DNA from: Cyclobacteriaceae bacterium
GTDB lineage: Bacteria; Bacteroidota; Bacteroidia; Cytophagales; Cyclobacteriaceae
Assembly: GCA_026003355.1 (NCBI GenBank)
Contig: BPHC01000005.1
Location: 180,583-244,582 of the forward strand
DNA: 64,000 nucleotides
Direction of reading: 5' to 3'
Program-made: the position numbers and the translations under genes
The notes under the pieces: generated by a model
Seen by the model: the letters and a program-made list of their open reading frames with translations, nothing else
What the model was told of the DNA's origin: nothing
The model's database searches: none
Shown here: piece after piece, positions 35,380 through 43,631 of the stretch
How positions within the stretch are numbered: the stretch's first letter is position 1
Layout of the letters: every line of letters starts with the position of its first letter

Positions 35380-36711
35380 TTGGACGAGCCTCCCAGTCAA
35401 TCGTTGTTGGATTGGCTTTCGGGCATTAGCCCGATAGTTTGGATAGGTGTTGCGTTTATATTCATGCTGCTATTCCTTTCTGGAATGGTATCGGCATCGG
35501 AAGTGGCCTTCTTCTCACTTAAGCCCGATGACCTGGAGCGTTGCCGCAAGCGCAACACACGTGCCCACAGGCAAATTGCCGACCTGCTGGGCAAGCCACG
35601 TCAGCTATTGGCCACCATTTTAATTGCCAATAACACCGTTAACGTAGGGGTAGTAACCGTGGCCACGTTCATAATGTGGGAACTGGCGCAAACCAAACGC
35701 CCCGAAGAAATTGTGGTGGTGAGCGTAACACTTACCATAACACTGCTCATTACCTTTTTTGGCGAAATACTGCCAAAGGTTTATGCCACCAAAAAAAATC
35801 TGGCAATGGCCACTTTAACAGCCGGAATCTGGACGGTGCTGGTATGGCTGTTTAAACCGGTGAGTGTTCCGCTTATGCGCATGACCCGCTGGGTAGAAAA
35901 ACGCTTTGAAAGGAAGGGCTACCAGGCTACCATGCAGGAACTGAACCAGGCTCTTGAAATTGCCACCGGTGCCGAGCCCACTTCATTAGAAGAAAAAAAA
36001 ATACTAAAAGGCATAGTGAACTTCGGAACCATTACCGTAAAGCAAATTATGCGTTCGCGGGTTGATATTGCCGCCATTGATGCAGAAAAGAACTTTCACC
36101 AGCTGCTGGATGAAATAAACCGCTACGGCTTTTCGCGCATGCCCGTTTACCGCGAAACGATAGACAAAATAGAAGGCATTCTGTACATCAAAGACCTGCT
36201 TCCATACCTGCACGAAAAGGCCGACTTTAACTGGCAGAAACTGCTGCGCCCCGGTTTTTTTGTTCCCGAAACAAAAAAGATAGACACCCTGTTAAAAGAT
36301 TTTCAGGAAAAGCGTGTACACCTGGCCATGGTGGTAGACGAATACGGGGGTATTGCCGGCCTGGTAACCCTGGAAGACGTGCTGGAAGAAATTATCGGAG
36401 AAATAAACGATGAATTTGACGAAGCCACCCTTAGTTACCAGAAAATAGACAACCACACCTATCTGTTCGAGGGCAATACTTCGCTGCACGACCTGTGCAA
36501 GGCCCTGAATCTGCCCCCCGAAACGTTCGATGAAGTGCGGGGAGAAAGTGAGTCGCTGGCCGGACTTATGCTGGAACTGCATCGGGGCTTTCCGTCTGCC
36601 GGTGAACGCATCCGCTACCGCGACTTTGAATTTGTGGTAATGGCAACCGACCGAAAACGCATTAAGCGCGTTAAAGTTATTCTGCCGCAGCAAACAGCCA
36701 ATGACGATTGA
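35380..36711 (+). CDS. gldE: Gliding-motility-associated CNNM/CorC-like membrane protein GldE
   Basis: 443 residues. An N-terminal CNNM (DUF21) membrane domain with several helices is at about 15-190 (FLSGMVSASEVAFFSL, LLATILIANNTVNVGVV, LITFFGEILPKVYATK). Two CBS motifs lie at about 210-330 (VDIAAIDAEKNFHQLLDEINRYGFSRMPVYR and HLAMVVDEYGGIAGLVTLEDVLEEIIGEI). A CorC/HlyC transporter-associated domain ends it. The family includes Mg/Co efflux proteins; GldE is needed with GldD for gliding in Flavobacterium. The start is TTG 35380, since no other start lies between the upstream stop and the first helix. gldD follows after 3 nt, which supports the assignment. Confidence 0.92.
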   Translation: MDEPPSQSLLDWLSGISPIVWIGVAFIFMLLFLSGMVSASEVAFFSLKPDDLERCRKRNTRAHRQIADLLGKPRQLLATILIANNTVNVGVVTVATFIMWELAQTKRPEEIVVVSVTLTITLLITFFGEILPKVYATKKNLAMATLTAGIWTVLVWLFKPVSVPLMRMTRWVEKRFERKGYQATMQELNQALEIATGAEPTSLEEKKILKGIVNFGTITVKQIMRSRVDIAAIDAEKNFHQLLDEINRYGFSRMPVYRETIDKIEGILYIKDLLPYLHEKADFNWQKLLRPGFFVPETKKIDTLLKDFQEKRVHLAMVVDEYGGIAGLVTLEDVLEEIIGEINDEFDEATLSYQKIDNHTYLFEGNTSLHDLCKALNLPPETFDEVRGESESLAGLMLELHRGFPSAGERIRYRDFEFVVMATDRKRIKRVKVILPQQTANDD

Positions 36712-36714
36712 TGC

Positions 36715-37311
36715 ATGAATAGGATTTTGCCCCTGTTGCTCATAGTTTGCCTCTTTGCCTGCAAACGCAACTATATACCAAAGCCCATAGGCTACAACCG
36801 CCTGGTGTTGCCCGAACCGCAATACCGTCCCCTGCCCGATTCTTTTCCCTACTTTTTTGAATATTCGGTGCACGCACACTTGCTACCCGATACCACAGGA
36901 TTTAACGAGCGGTATTGGATGGAGATTTATTATCCGGCCATGCGCTCAACCATTCACATTACCTATAAGCAGATAAAAAACAGCGAGCAACTGCTTCGCG
37001 AATTTTTAAACGATGCCTATACCCTTACCGCCAAACACCAGATAAAAGCCTATGCTATTGATGAGTCCATTGTTCAGACGCAACTGGGCCACACAGCTAT
37101 AATTGCCGAGATTGAAGGAGAAGTGCCCAGCCAGATGCAGTTTACCCTTACCGACTCGGTGCGCAACTTTGTGCGCGGCGCATTGTACTTCAATACCAAA
37201 GTGCACAACGATTCGCTTAAGCCCGCCATTGAATACATGAAGAAAGACATCATGCACCTTATCCATACTTTTGCCTGGAACAACAAACATGCTGCGCTGC
37301 AAAAGAAATAA
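36715..37311 (+). CDS. gldD: Gliding motility lipoprotein GldD
   Basis: 198 residues. The lipoprotein signal MNRILPLLLIVCLFACKR has Cys16 as the lipid-attachment residue. The mature part, KPIGYNRLVLPEPQYRPLPDSFPYFFEYS...RYWMEIYYPAMRSTIHITYK, is the characteristic GldD core. GldD is an essential gliding/type IX secretion-associated lipoprotein in Flavobacterium johnsoniae. It is directly downstream of gldE, as in that organism. The next gene overlaps its 3' end by 23 nt. Confidence 0.93.
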   Translation: MNRILPLLLIVCLFACKRNYIPKPIGYNRLVLPEPQYRPLPDSFPYFFEYSVHAHLLPDTTGFNERYWMEIYYPAMRSTIHITYKQIKNSEQLLREFLNDAYTLTAKHQIKAYAIDESIVQTQLGHTAIIAEIEGEVPSQMQFTLTDSVRNFVRGALYFNTKVHNDSLKPAIEYMKKDIMHLIHTFAWNNKHAALQKK

Positions 37312-38449
37312 ATTCACCCTTCCCCCATCGGTTACTTACCTCAACTGTGCTTACATGTCGCCTCTGCTCAAGGCCGTGGAAAAGGCGGGTATTAACGGAT
37401 TGCGCGCCAAAAGAAACCCGGCCCTTATTTCACCGGAAGATTTCTTTACCGAAAGCGATAGTCTGCGCGAAGCCTTTGCCAGGCTTATTCATGCTCCCGA
37501 CCCCCATCGCGTGGCCATTATTCCGTCGGTGTCGTATGGCATGGCCAATGTAACCCGAAACCTCCGCCTGGCACGCGGTGAGAATGTGGTGCTGGCTGCC
37601 CGTCAGTTTCCCAGCAATTATTACCCGTGGCAGCGTCTGTGCCACGAAACCGGGGCAGCGCTACGGGTAGTGGCCCCACCCGAAACCTTCGTTAACCGTG
37701 GCCGGCAGTGGAATGAACGCCTGCTGGAAAGCATAGATGCTTCTACCCGGGTGGTGGCCATAGCCCCCGTACACTGGGCCGACGGCACGCGTTTTGACCT
37801 GGCCGCCCTGCGCCGGCGTACCCATGAGGTAAACGCTCTGTTAATTATTGATGGCACCCAGGCCGTGGGGGCCATGCCCTTTGATATAATGCACTTCCGG
37901 CCCGATGCACTGATATGCGCAGGCTACAAATGGCTGTTTGGCCCCTATGGCATTGGCCTGGCCTATTACAGCGAATACTTTGATAATGGCCTGCCGGTGG
38001 AAGAGAACTGGATAAACCGTGTTGAAAGCCACAGCTTTGCCAACCTGGTAAACTACCAGAGTGAATATCGGCCTGGCGCCCTGCGGTATGAAGTGGGCGA
38101 GCACAGCAACTTTATACTGGTGCCCATGCTGCTGCGGGCTGTACAACAGCTTAATAACTGGAACCCCGAACAGATAGAAGCCTATTGCCGACATATTACA
38201 CAAAATTCGCTGAATGCTTTAAAACAACAGGGTTTTTGGATTGAGGACGATGCCTGGCGCGGTGCCCACCTTTTTGGCGTTGGTGTGCCGCCGGGCACAG
38301 ATATGGAAAAGGTAAAAGCCCACCTGCTGCGGCATAAAATTTACGTGTCCTACCGGGGTGATTTTATACGGGTATCGGTAAATGTGTATAACCGTGAGCA
38401 GGATATGACCCGGTTTGTACGCGAACTGCAAAAAGCTGTAAAACCATAG
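37289..38449 (+). CDS. Class V aminotransferase-fold PLP enzyme
   Basis: 386 residues from ATG 37289. The start inside gldD is required because the conserved PSVTYLNCAYMSPL begins soon after. Seen are the substrate and cofactor loops SVSYGMANVTRNL, VHWADGTRFDLAAL and IDGTQAVGAMPFD, plus the PLP lysine in GYKWLFGPYG (about residue 214). It belongs to the cysteine desulfurase/kynureninase/isopenicillin-N-epimerase-like group. The lack of a mobile Cys loop argues against an Fe-S desulfurase, so the reaction is unknown. It is the last gene of the mutY cluster. Confidence 0.85.
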   Translation: MLRCKRNKFTLPPSVTYLNCAYMSPLLKAVEKAGINGLRAKRNPALISPEDFFTESDSLREAFARLIHAPDPHRVAIIPSVSYGMANVTRNLRLARGENVVLAARQFPSNYYPWQRLCHETGAALRVVAPPETFVNRGRQWNERLLESIDASTRVVAIAPVHWADGTRFDLAALRRRTHEVNALLIIDGTQAVGAMPFDIMHFRPDALICAGYKWLFGPYGIGLAYYSEYFDNGLPVEENWINRVESHSFANLVNYQSEYRPGALRYEVGEHSNFILVPMLLRAVQQLNNWNPEQIEAYCRHITQNSLNALKQQGFWIEDDAWRGAHLFGVGVPPGTDMEKVKAHLLRHKIYVSYRGDFIRVSVNVYNREQDMTRFVRELQKAVKP

Positions 38450-38462
38450 CAAAACATCAGCC

Positions 38463-40199
38463 TTAATACCTCCAGCTTTTCACATCGGCTCCTTTTGGCG
38501 CTGTTTTTTTTATGCGTTCGAGTATTTTGGGCAAATACAGGGTGTTATACCTAAGCCGCGACAGGTAGTTGGGGTTGTTATGGTCGCCATTCCAGCAATG
38601 TTCGGCCCGGTCGCCATAATCAACTTCACCCCCGTAAAACGGGTTGCGTGTGTTTTTCAGAAACTCCTCCATCAGATACACGGCGTTGTTGAGATAATAG
38701 TTGTCCATGTCGCCACAATAAATATGTATTTTGCCTTCCAGTTTGGGTCCCAGGGTTTTCCAGTCGCGGGCAAGTATGTAGCGCAGGTCGTAGTTTTCGC
38801 GCCAGTAGGCTGCCACTTCTTTGTCAATCTCTCCGGTTAATTTGTTCCATATGGGTTTAGGGTATCCGTCGGGGCCCTGAGGCGAGTATACGGCCTGCCA
38901 GATGTCCCACTGCTGGCCTGAGCGCGAGTTGGTACCCAGTGCCAGTTCGCGGTAGTTCATTTGCCGCAGGGTGGCTGTTATCTGGCCAAGGTAATTGCGC
39001 TGACCGGGTCGTTCCAGCTTCTTAAAATCACTTTCATAAAAATAGGCGTTGCGGTCTTCGTAAATATTTACCAGGCAGTAAGCGCGGAAGTCGATGGGGT
39101 CGGGGCAGGCAGCAAAACAACCGTTCAGCATATCCGGATAAAAAATCTGGGCGGCAAGGGCTTCCCATCCGCCTGTTGACCCGCCATAGGTAAAGCGTGC
39201 CCAGCCTTCGCCAATGCCGCGGTAGCGTTTTTCGATTTCGGGAATAAGTTCGTGCATGATAGCATCGCCATACGGCCCCAGGTTGGCGCTGTTAACCGCA
39301 TACGAGTCATCGTAATAGGGGTTGGCATGCTGGATTTCCACAATCAGAAAGCGCGGGAAATTTTTGCTGGTCCATTGCCGGTAAAAGTTATAGGCTTCCT
39401 GCGCCTGAATTTTTTTGTAGCCGTAAATACCAAATCTGGGATTATAGTCGGTAGTATCCATATTGGGGTCGGGAGGGGTTTCGCTAAAGCCTCCGAATTC
39501 GGAGGGAAAGTGCCCATGGAAAATCATAAGCGGGTACCGGGCCCCGGGGTGTTCGTCAAACCCTTCGGGCAGTAGTACCCAGGCGCCCAGGTGCATGGGT
39601 CGCCCCCACCATTCCGAAAGCAGGCGGCTTTGAATTTTTACATGCCGGATGTAGCGGGTTTCACGGGGCCCGGGTACCGGAGGGATTTTCCGGTCCATGC
39701 GGATTTCGAATTTTCCGCCTTTGGCAGGATCGATGAAAACCTTAACCGGCTCGCTGTAAAAGTTGCCGGGTTTAATATTCCACTGTTGCCCTTCGCCCCT
39801 ATCGGGGGGAAGCTTTACGGTATGTCCGGTTTTAAGATGAAAAGTTTCATACCGGTTTAACAGGGCCTGCACGTAATATTCACCTGCCGGGATGTCGGCC
39901 AGGCTTTGCACGGGGTAGCCAAACGCTTCGGTAGTAATTTTAACCTGCTGCCCGGGTTTCAAGCCTTCTACGTCAATTCCAAACACCAGTTGGGTATTCA
40001 GGGCATCGGATATCTGAAACCGGGGTTCAGCTTTGTTGTTATTGGCCAGCAGAAGCAGCAGGCGGCCATCCTGAGGCTGTCCGTCCAGGGCGCTATCGAA
40101 GCTGATGCTGAAAACCGGCCCTGCCGGGGGTGTGGCACACCGGTAATGCAGGCACCAAAACAAAAAGATTAATGGAAGCAGGCGAATTGAGGCTTTCAT
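38463..40199 (-). CDS. Exported esterase-like alpha/beta-hydrolase
   Basis: 578 residues. A signal peptide, possibly lipoprotein (MKASIRLLPLIFLFWCLHYRC), is followed by a beta-rich N-terminal half (about 25-190). An Esterase-D-like alpha/beta-hydrolase half then follows (YPLMIFHGHFPSEFGG). The nucleophile elbow is YGGSTGGWEALA. An acid/His pair probably lies in GDMDNYYLNNA and DRAEHCWNGDH. The substrate is unknown (polysaccharide or peptide esters are possible). It stands alone, with a 13-nt convergent gap to the aminotransferase gene. Confidence 0.82.
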   Translation of the reverse strand: MKASIRLLPLIFLFWCLHYRCATPPAGPVFSISFDSALDGQPQDGRLLLLLANNNKAEPRFQISDALNTQLVFGIDVEGLKPGQQVKITTEAFGYPVQSLADIPAGEYYVQALLNRYETFHLKTGHTVKLPPDRGEGQQWNIKPGNFYSEPVKVFIDPAKGGKFEIRMDRKIPPVPGPRETRYIRHVKIQSRLLSEWWGRPMHLGAWVLLPEGFDEHPGARYPLMIFHGHFPSEFGGFSETPPDPNMDTTDYNPRFGIYGYKKIQAQEAYNFYRQWTSKNFPRFLIVEIQHANPYYDDSYAVNSANLGPYGDAIMHELIPEIEKRYRGIGEGWARFTYGGSTGGWEALAAQIFYPDMLNGCFAACPDPIDFRAYCLVNIYEDRNAYFYESDFKKLERPGQRNYLGQITATLRQMNYRELALGTNSRSGQQWDIWQAVYSPQGPDGYPKPIWNKLTGEIDKEVAAYWRENYDLRYILARDWKTLGPKLEGKIHIYCGDMDNYYLNNAVYLMEEFLKNTRNPFYGGEVDYGDRAEHCWNGDHNNPNYLSRLRYNTLYLPKILERIKKTAPKGADVKSWRY

Positions 40200-40343
40200 G
40201 GATACGTGAGTAAGGTATTAAATATATGTTTTTATGGGTGAGGTGGCACGGCATTTTACATAGTACGTGCGGGTATTACATTTATGGTTGTGTTCTGCTG
40301 CAAACAGGAATTTATTATATTGCCCTTCCAATAAGTGTCTGCT

Positions 40344-40727
40344 ATGCTCATTCATCTGATAGAAGACGATGACATATATGCGGAATTTATCCGCAGGTCG
40401 CTTGCGCAGAATCCGGATGTGCAGATAAAAGTATTTAAAACAGCAGAAGACTGCCTGAATGCGATAAACGGGAGTTCTTTGCCCGATGCATTCATTGTTG
40501 ATTTTAAATTGCCGGGAAAGTCGGGTATTGAATTTTACGATGCCGTAAAAGGCAGGTTAACCGATGACCACAAGCTTATTATGATGAGCGCTATTGATGA
40601 CGGGGCCATGGTACTGAATTTTATCCGCAAGGGTGTACGCGACTATGTGATTAAAGATGATAATGTAATCGAGTCGCTTAAAGCTGTTCTGGAAGGCAAG
40701 GATGAAGATTACTACCTGTTTAGTTAA
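40344..40727 (+). CDS. Single-domain response regulator
   Basis: 127 residues, only a receiver domain. The acidic pocket is EDDD (Asp8-10), the phosphoacceptor is Asp53 (FIVDFKLPGKSG), the switch Ser is in MMSA (about 82) and the conserved Lys is in DYVIKDD (about 104). It has no output domain, so it acts through protein contacts, as CheY-type regulators do. ATG 40344 is preferred over GTG 40335. It converges on, and overlaps by 8 nt, a histidine kinase gene that is a plausible partner. Confidence 0.9.
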   Translation: MLIHLIEDDDIYAEFIRRSLAQNPDVQIKVFKTAEDCLNAINGSSLPDAFIVDFKLPGKSGIEFYDAVKGRLTDDHKLIMMSAIDDGAMVLNFIRKGVRDYVIKDDNVIESLKAVLEGKDEDYYLFS

Positions 40728-41475
40728 CATCGTGATGCTTATGGGGGTGGTTTTCAAAAACCATTCCAAAGGTGCTGCCTTTACCCGGCTCTGACTGCAC
40801 CGTTAGCCTCCCCCCGGTAAGGGTTAACATGGCCTGTGCAATGTAAAGGCCCAGGCCGGTAGAACTTTCTCCTCCCGTGGGGCGGGCCGATAGCTTTGTA
40901 AATTTCCGGCCAGCAAGCAAAAGCTCGTCCGGCTTAAGGCCCTGGCCCTCATCATGCACTTCAATCCACACACAGTTTTCCGATTCGCCCGCATCAATGC
41001 TTACCTTTTTTCCTTCGAATGAAAATTTTATAGCGTTCGAAATCAGGTTTTCGAGGGCGCGCGCAAGGCAGTATGGGTCGGCCTGCACGACTACCCCTGG
41101 TATTGGGTGCATTACCAGCTTTACCGATTTTCTTTGGGCGTTTTGCACGTGGGCTTTTACCACACGTAACAGCAGCTCGCGCAGGGCAACCGGCTGCATT
41201 TGTACTGTAACCAGGTTAAGTTCCAGGCTGCGGTAATCCATCAGGTTTCGCATCATGGCCAGGGCATCGGCCACCACCAGTTGCATTTTTTCCAGATACA
41301 TTTGCTGCTCCTCGTCAAGGGCATTTTTGCCGGTTTGCAACAACTGCAACAGGGCATGCAGGCGGTTAAAGGGCGAACGCAGGTCGTGCGAAATGAGGGC
41401 AATGAGCTGCTGCTTTTCGTGCTGTAACAACTCAATCAGTTCAGGCAGGGGCCGTATTTCATCCGGTTCTTTCAT
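40720..41475 (-). CDS. Soluble sensor-less histidine kinase
   Basis: 251 residues from ATG 41475 (MKEPDEIRPLPELIELL). HisKA has the phospho-His at about 30 in LIALISHDLRSPFNRLHALLQLLQ. HATPase_c has N-box NLISNAIKFSF, G1 DEGQGL and G2 STGLGLYIAQ. There is no sensor, PAS or membrane segment, so its input must come from another protein. Its 3' end overlaps the single-domain regulator gene, and a functional pair is likely though not proven. The LEA-type lipoprotein gene lies 35 nt upstream on the same strand. Confidence 0.9.
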   Translation of the reverse strand: MKEPDEIRPLPELIELLQHEKQQLIALISHDLRSPFNRLHALLQLLQTGKNALDEEQQMYLEKMQLVVADALAMMRNLMDYRSLELNLVTVQMQPVALRELLLRVVKAHVQNAQRKSVKLVMHPIPGVVVQADPYCLARALENLISNAIKFSFEGKKVSIDAGESENCVWIEVHDEGQGLKPDELLLAGRKFTKLSARPTGGESSTGLGLYIAQAMLTLTGGRLTVQSEPGKGSTFGMVFENHPHKHHDVN

Positions 41476-41510
41476 GCTACGGTAATATGAAAATAGCAAA
41501 AGGCCGGCAA

Positions 41511-41981
41511 TTAAAACCGCAGGCGCACTTCTTCGCGGTAATTAACCGGCAGCTTCATGCGTATGCCCCTGTACGACAGCCACAAAGTGCCGGTATAGGC
41601 CACTTCAAACTTCCTTGCGTTCAGCAATGAGAGTACTGTATTGAGCAGGCCTGTGTCGTTCAGGTTTACAGTTACCTCGAGTGGCAGCGTAAAATCCGAT
41701 TGCGGTGGAATTTTGAAATTAAAATCCTGTTGAATGCTGGCTGCAGGTTTGCCGTCAATGTGCACTTCAATAATTGCCCTGCGCAGTTTTACACGCACCC
41801 GGTTGGGGTTGTGTATTACGGCCTCGGCCTGAAGTACAGGAGGTTGCGCAACCCGTACCCCAACATTTTTTATTTGCTGCAGGCGTAATGGCTTTACCGT
41901 TTGGCAGGAGGCAGCAAACAGCACAATCAACAGGCACAGTAAGCTGGTCTTCAAAGGATATTTTGTGTGCGGCATAAACAT
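41511..41981 (-). CDS. LEA-14/WHy-type lipoprotein
   Basis: 156 residues. The lipoprotein signal is TSLLCLLIVLFAASC (Cys about 26). A single WHy/LEA2 beta-sandwich follows (LQAEAVIHNPNRVRVKLRRAIIEVHIDGKPAA...FTLPLEVTVNLNDTGLL). NPN is the family hallmark. Such proteins are linked to stress or envelope integrity, with no enzymatic role. The start may be ATG 41981 or ATG 41975. It is divergent from the 2OG oxygenase gene. Confidence 0.82.
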   Translation of the reverse strand: MFMPHTKYPLKTSLLCLLIVLFAASCQTVKPLRLQQIKNVGVRVAQPPVLQAEAVIHNPNRVRVKLRRAIIEVHIDGKPAASIQQDFNFKIPPQSDFTLPLEVTVNLNDTGLLNTVLSLLNARKFEVAYTGTLWLSYRGIRMKLPVNYREEVRLRF

Positions 41982-42009
41982 TTAAGCGCCTAACATACAA
42001 AAGCCCCGC

Positions 42010-42017
42010 TAACTTTG
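42010..42017 (+). promoter_or_regulatory. Bacteroidota-type -7 promoter element directly before the 2OG oxygenase start
   Basis: TAACTTTG is an exact TAnnTTTG match that ends only 4 nt before the ATG at 42022. Transcription would begin at or within a few nt of the start codon, predicting a leaderless or nearly leaderless mRNA. Confidence 0.5.
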
Positions 42018-42021
42018 TGCC

Positions 42022-42642
42022 ATGGTTAAGCAATTTGAGGATATAGCTGCCGGACTGGCCGATGAAGGCTTTGCTGTTGCCAATGACTTTCTGCAGGCCG
42101 AAGAAGTAAAGGCCATTCTTTCATTGCCGGTATTTAAGGAAATGGAAGGCCTGCGCAGAGCAGGGGTAAGCAAACAGGGTAGCGTTCATGCCGACATACG
42201 GGGCGATTATATACAATGGATTGACCCGCGTTCAGCCGAATCAGCCACACAGGTTTACCTTACGCGCCTGCACCAGCTGGTGCAGCACCTCAGGCAAGCG
42301 CTCTTCATCAGCATTCAGGATGCGGAACTGCATTACACTGTATATCCGCCCGGCACTTTCTACAAACGCCACCTCGATCGTTTTAAAGATGATGACCACC
42401 GCAGGCTGTCGGTTATTTGTTATCTGAATCAAAACTGGAAGGCAGAAGATGGCGGGCAGCTTAAAATATACCTGCCCAATGGCAACGAGGTGGTTGTGCT
42501 GCCTGAGGCCGGACGGCTGGTGTGCTTTCGCAGCGAATTGCTGGAGCATGAGGTGCTGCCGGCCACCAGGCCGCGCCGCAGCATAACCGGGTGGTTGTTA
42601 GACTGCCCTGCCGACCTGAAGCACCTGGGGCCAATCTTATAA
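42022..42642 (+). CDS. 2-oxoglutarate/Fe(II) dioxygenase, prolyl-4-hydroxylase-like
   Basis: 206 residues. The facial triad and 2OG-binding Arg are in order: HLD (about residues 117-119, within YPPGTFYKRHLDRFKDDDHR), then His in LLEHEVLPA, then Arg in RRSITGWLLDC. The jelly-roll contains LSVICYLNQNWKAEDGGQLKIYLP. This matches the SM-20/P4Hc type of oxygenase, which hydroxylates protein or small-molecule substrates. The target is unknown. Monocistronic. Confidence 0.88.
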   Translation: MVKQFEDIAAGLADEGFAVANDFLQAEEVKAILSLPVFKEMEGLRRAGVSKQGSVHADIRGDYIQWIDPRSAESATQVYLTRLHQLVQHLRQALFISIQDAELHYTVYPPGTFYKRHLDRFKDDDHRRLSVICYLNQNWKAEDGGQLKIYLPNGNEVVVLPEAGRLVCFRSELLEHEVLPATRPRRSITGWLLDCPADLKHLGPIL

Positions 42643-42797
42643 CATTAAATCAGGGTCGCCCTGGCGGCAAAAAAGAAGATGTCAAAAAAACCAAAGCGAC
42701 CGGATAAGGCAAAAACTGTTTTATTTGTAAAAGGACTTGTTTTCCGCCGGCTTAATACCACCACAAAACCGGCGCTGTAATTTTAAACCCGTTACCT

Positions 42798-43613
42798 ATG
42801 TTAAAAGAAATCAACGAAGCAGTAGCATATCTGCAAAAGCGGGGCATTACCGAACCGAAAATCGGGGTGATTCTGGGTACCGGCCTTGGCAACCGGTTTG
42901 TGGAAGAAATGCGGTCGCCCGTAATCGTAAATTACAACAGCATCCCATCGTTTCCCATTTCAACCGTAGAATACCACAAGGGCCGGCTGATATACGGAAC
43001 CATGCACGGCAAAAAAGTACTGGCCATGCAGGGTCGGTTTCACTACTACGAAGGCTACAGCCTGCAGCAGGTTACCATGCCGGTACGCGTTATGAAGCTG
43101 CTGGGTGTAGAGGCATTGCTTATATCGAATGCGGCCGGCAATCTGAATCCGAAGTGGAAGAAAGGGCAGCTCATGCTGCTGGATGACCATATTAACCTGT
43201 TGCCTGATAACCCGTTGCGGGGCGAAAACTACGATATTTTCGGGCCCCGGTTTCCGGATATGAGCGCGCCCTACTCGCCCTTGCTTAACAAAAAACTCAA
43301 GCAGATTGCCCGCGGCCTTAAGATAAAACTTAACGAAGGGGTGTATGTGGCCGTGCAGGGCCCCAACCTCGAAACCCGGGCCGAGTATCGCTTTCTGCGG
43401 CTTATTGGAGCCGATGCGGTAGGCATGAGCACCGTGCCCGAAGTAATTGTGGCCAACCACATGGGTTTGCCCTGTTGTGCGGTGTCGGTACTTACCGATG
43501 ACTGCGACCCGGATAACCTTAAACCCGTAAACCTCGAAACCATTGTAAAGGTGGCCCACAAAGCCGAACCGCAGCTTACCCGGCTCTATCTTAGCCTTAT
43601 ACAGTCGCTTTGA
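42798..43613 (+). CDS. Purine nucleoside phosphorylase (trimeric, PNP-I type)
   Basis: 271 residues. Seen are phosphate-binding IGVILGTGLGNRF, HKGRLIYGTMHGKKVLAMQGRFHYYEGY, LISNAAGNLNP, VAVQGPNLETRAEYRFLRLIGADAVGMSTVPE, and the base-selecting Asn region VSVLTDDCDP. In this family an Asn at this position favours 6-oxopurines (guanosine and inosine); here the local sequence is TDD, so specificity should not be assumed. It releases the base and ribose-1-phosphate in purine salvage. uvrA converges 18 nt downstream. Confidence 0.93.
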   Translation: MLKEINEAVAYLQKRGITEPKIGVILGTGLGNRFVEEMRSPVIVNYNSIPSFPISTVEYHKGRLIYGTMHGKKVLAMQGRFHYYEGYSLQQVTMPVRVMKLLGVEALLISNAAGNLNPKWKKGQLMLLDDHINLLPDNPLRGENYDIFGPRFPDMSAPYSPLLNKKLKQIARGLKIKLNEGVYVAVQGPNLETRAEYRFLRLIGADAVGMSTVPEVIVANHMGLPCCAVSVLTDDCDPDNLKPVNLETIVKVAHKAEPQLTRLYLSLIQSL

Positions 43614-43631
43614 CACTCGTGTTGTTTCCGG

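Noticed and set aside
42679..42780. 33-codon frame MSKKPKRPDKAKTVLFVKGL before the nucleoside phosphorylase
   Set aside because: It has an A-rich leader but no recognisable family, and chance frames of this size are common. Kept out of the feature list.
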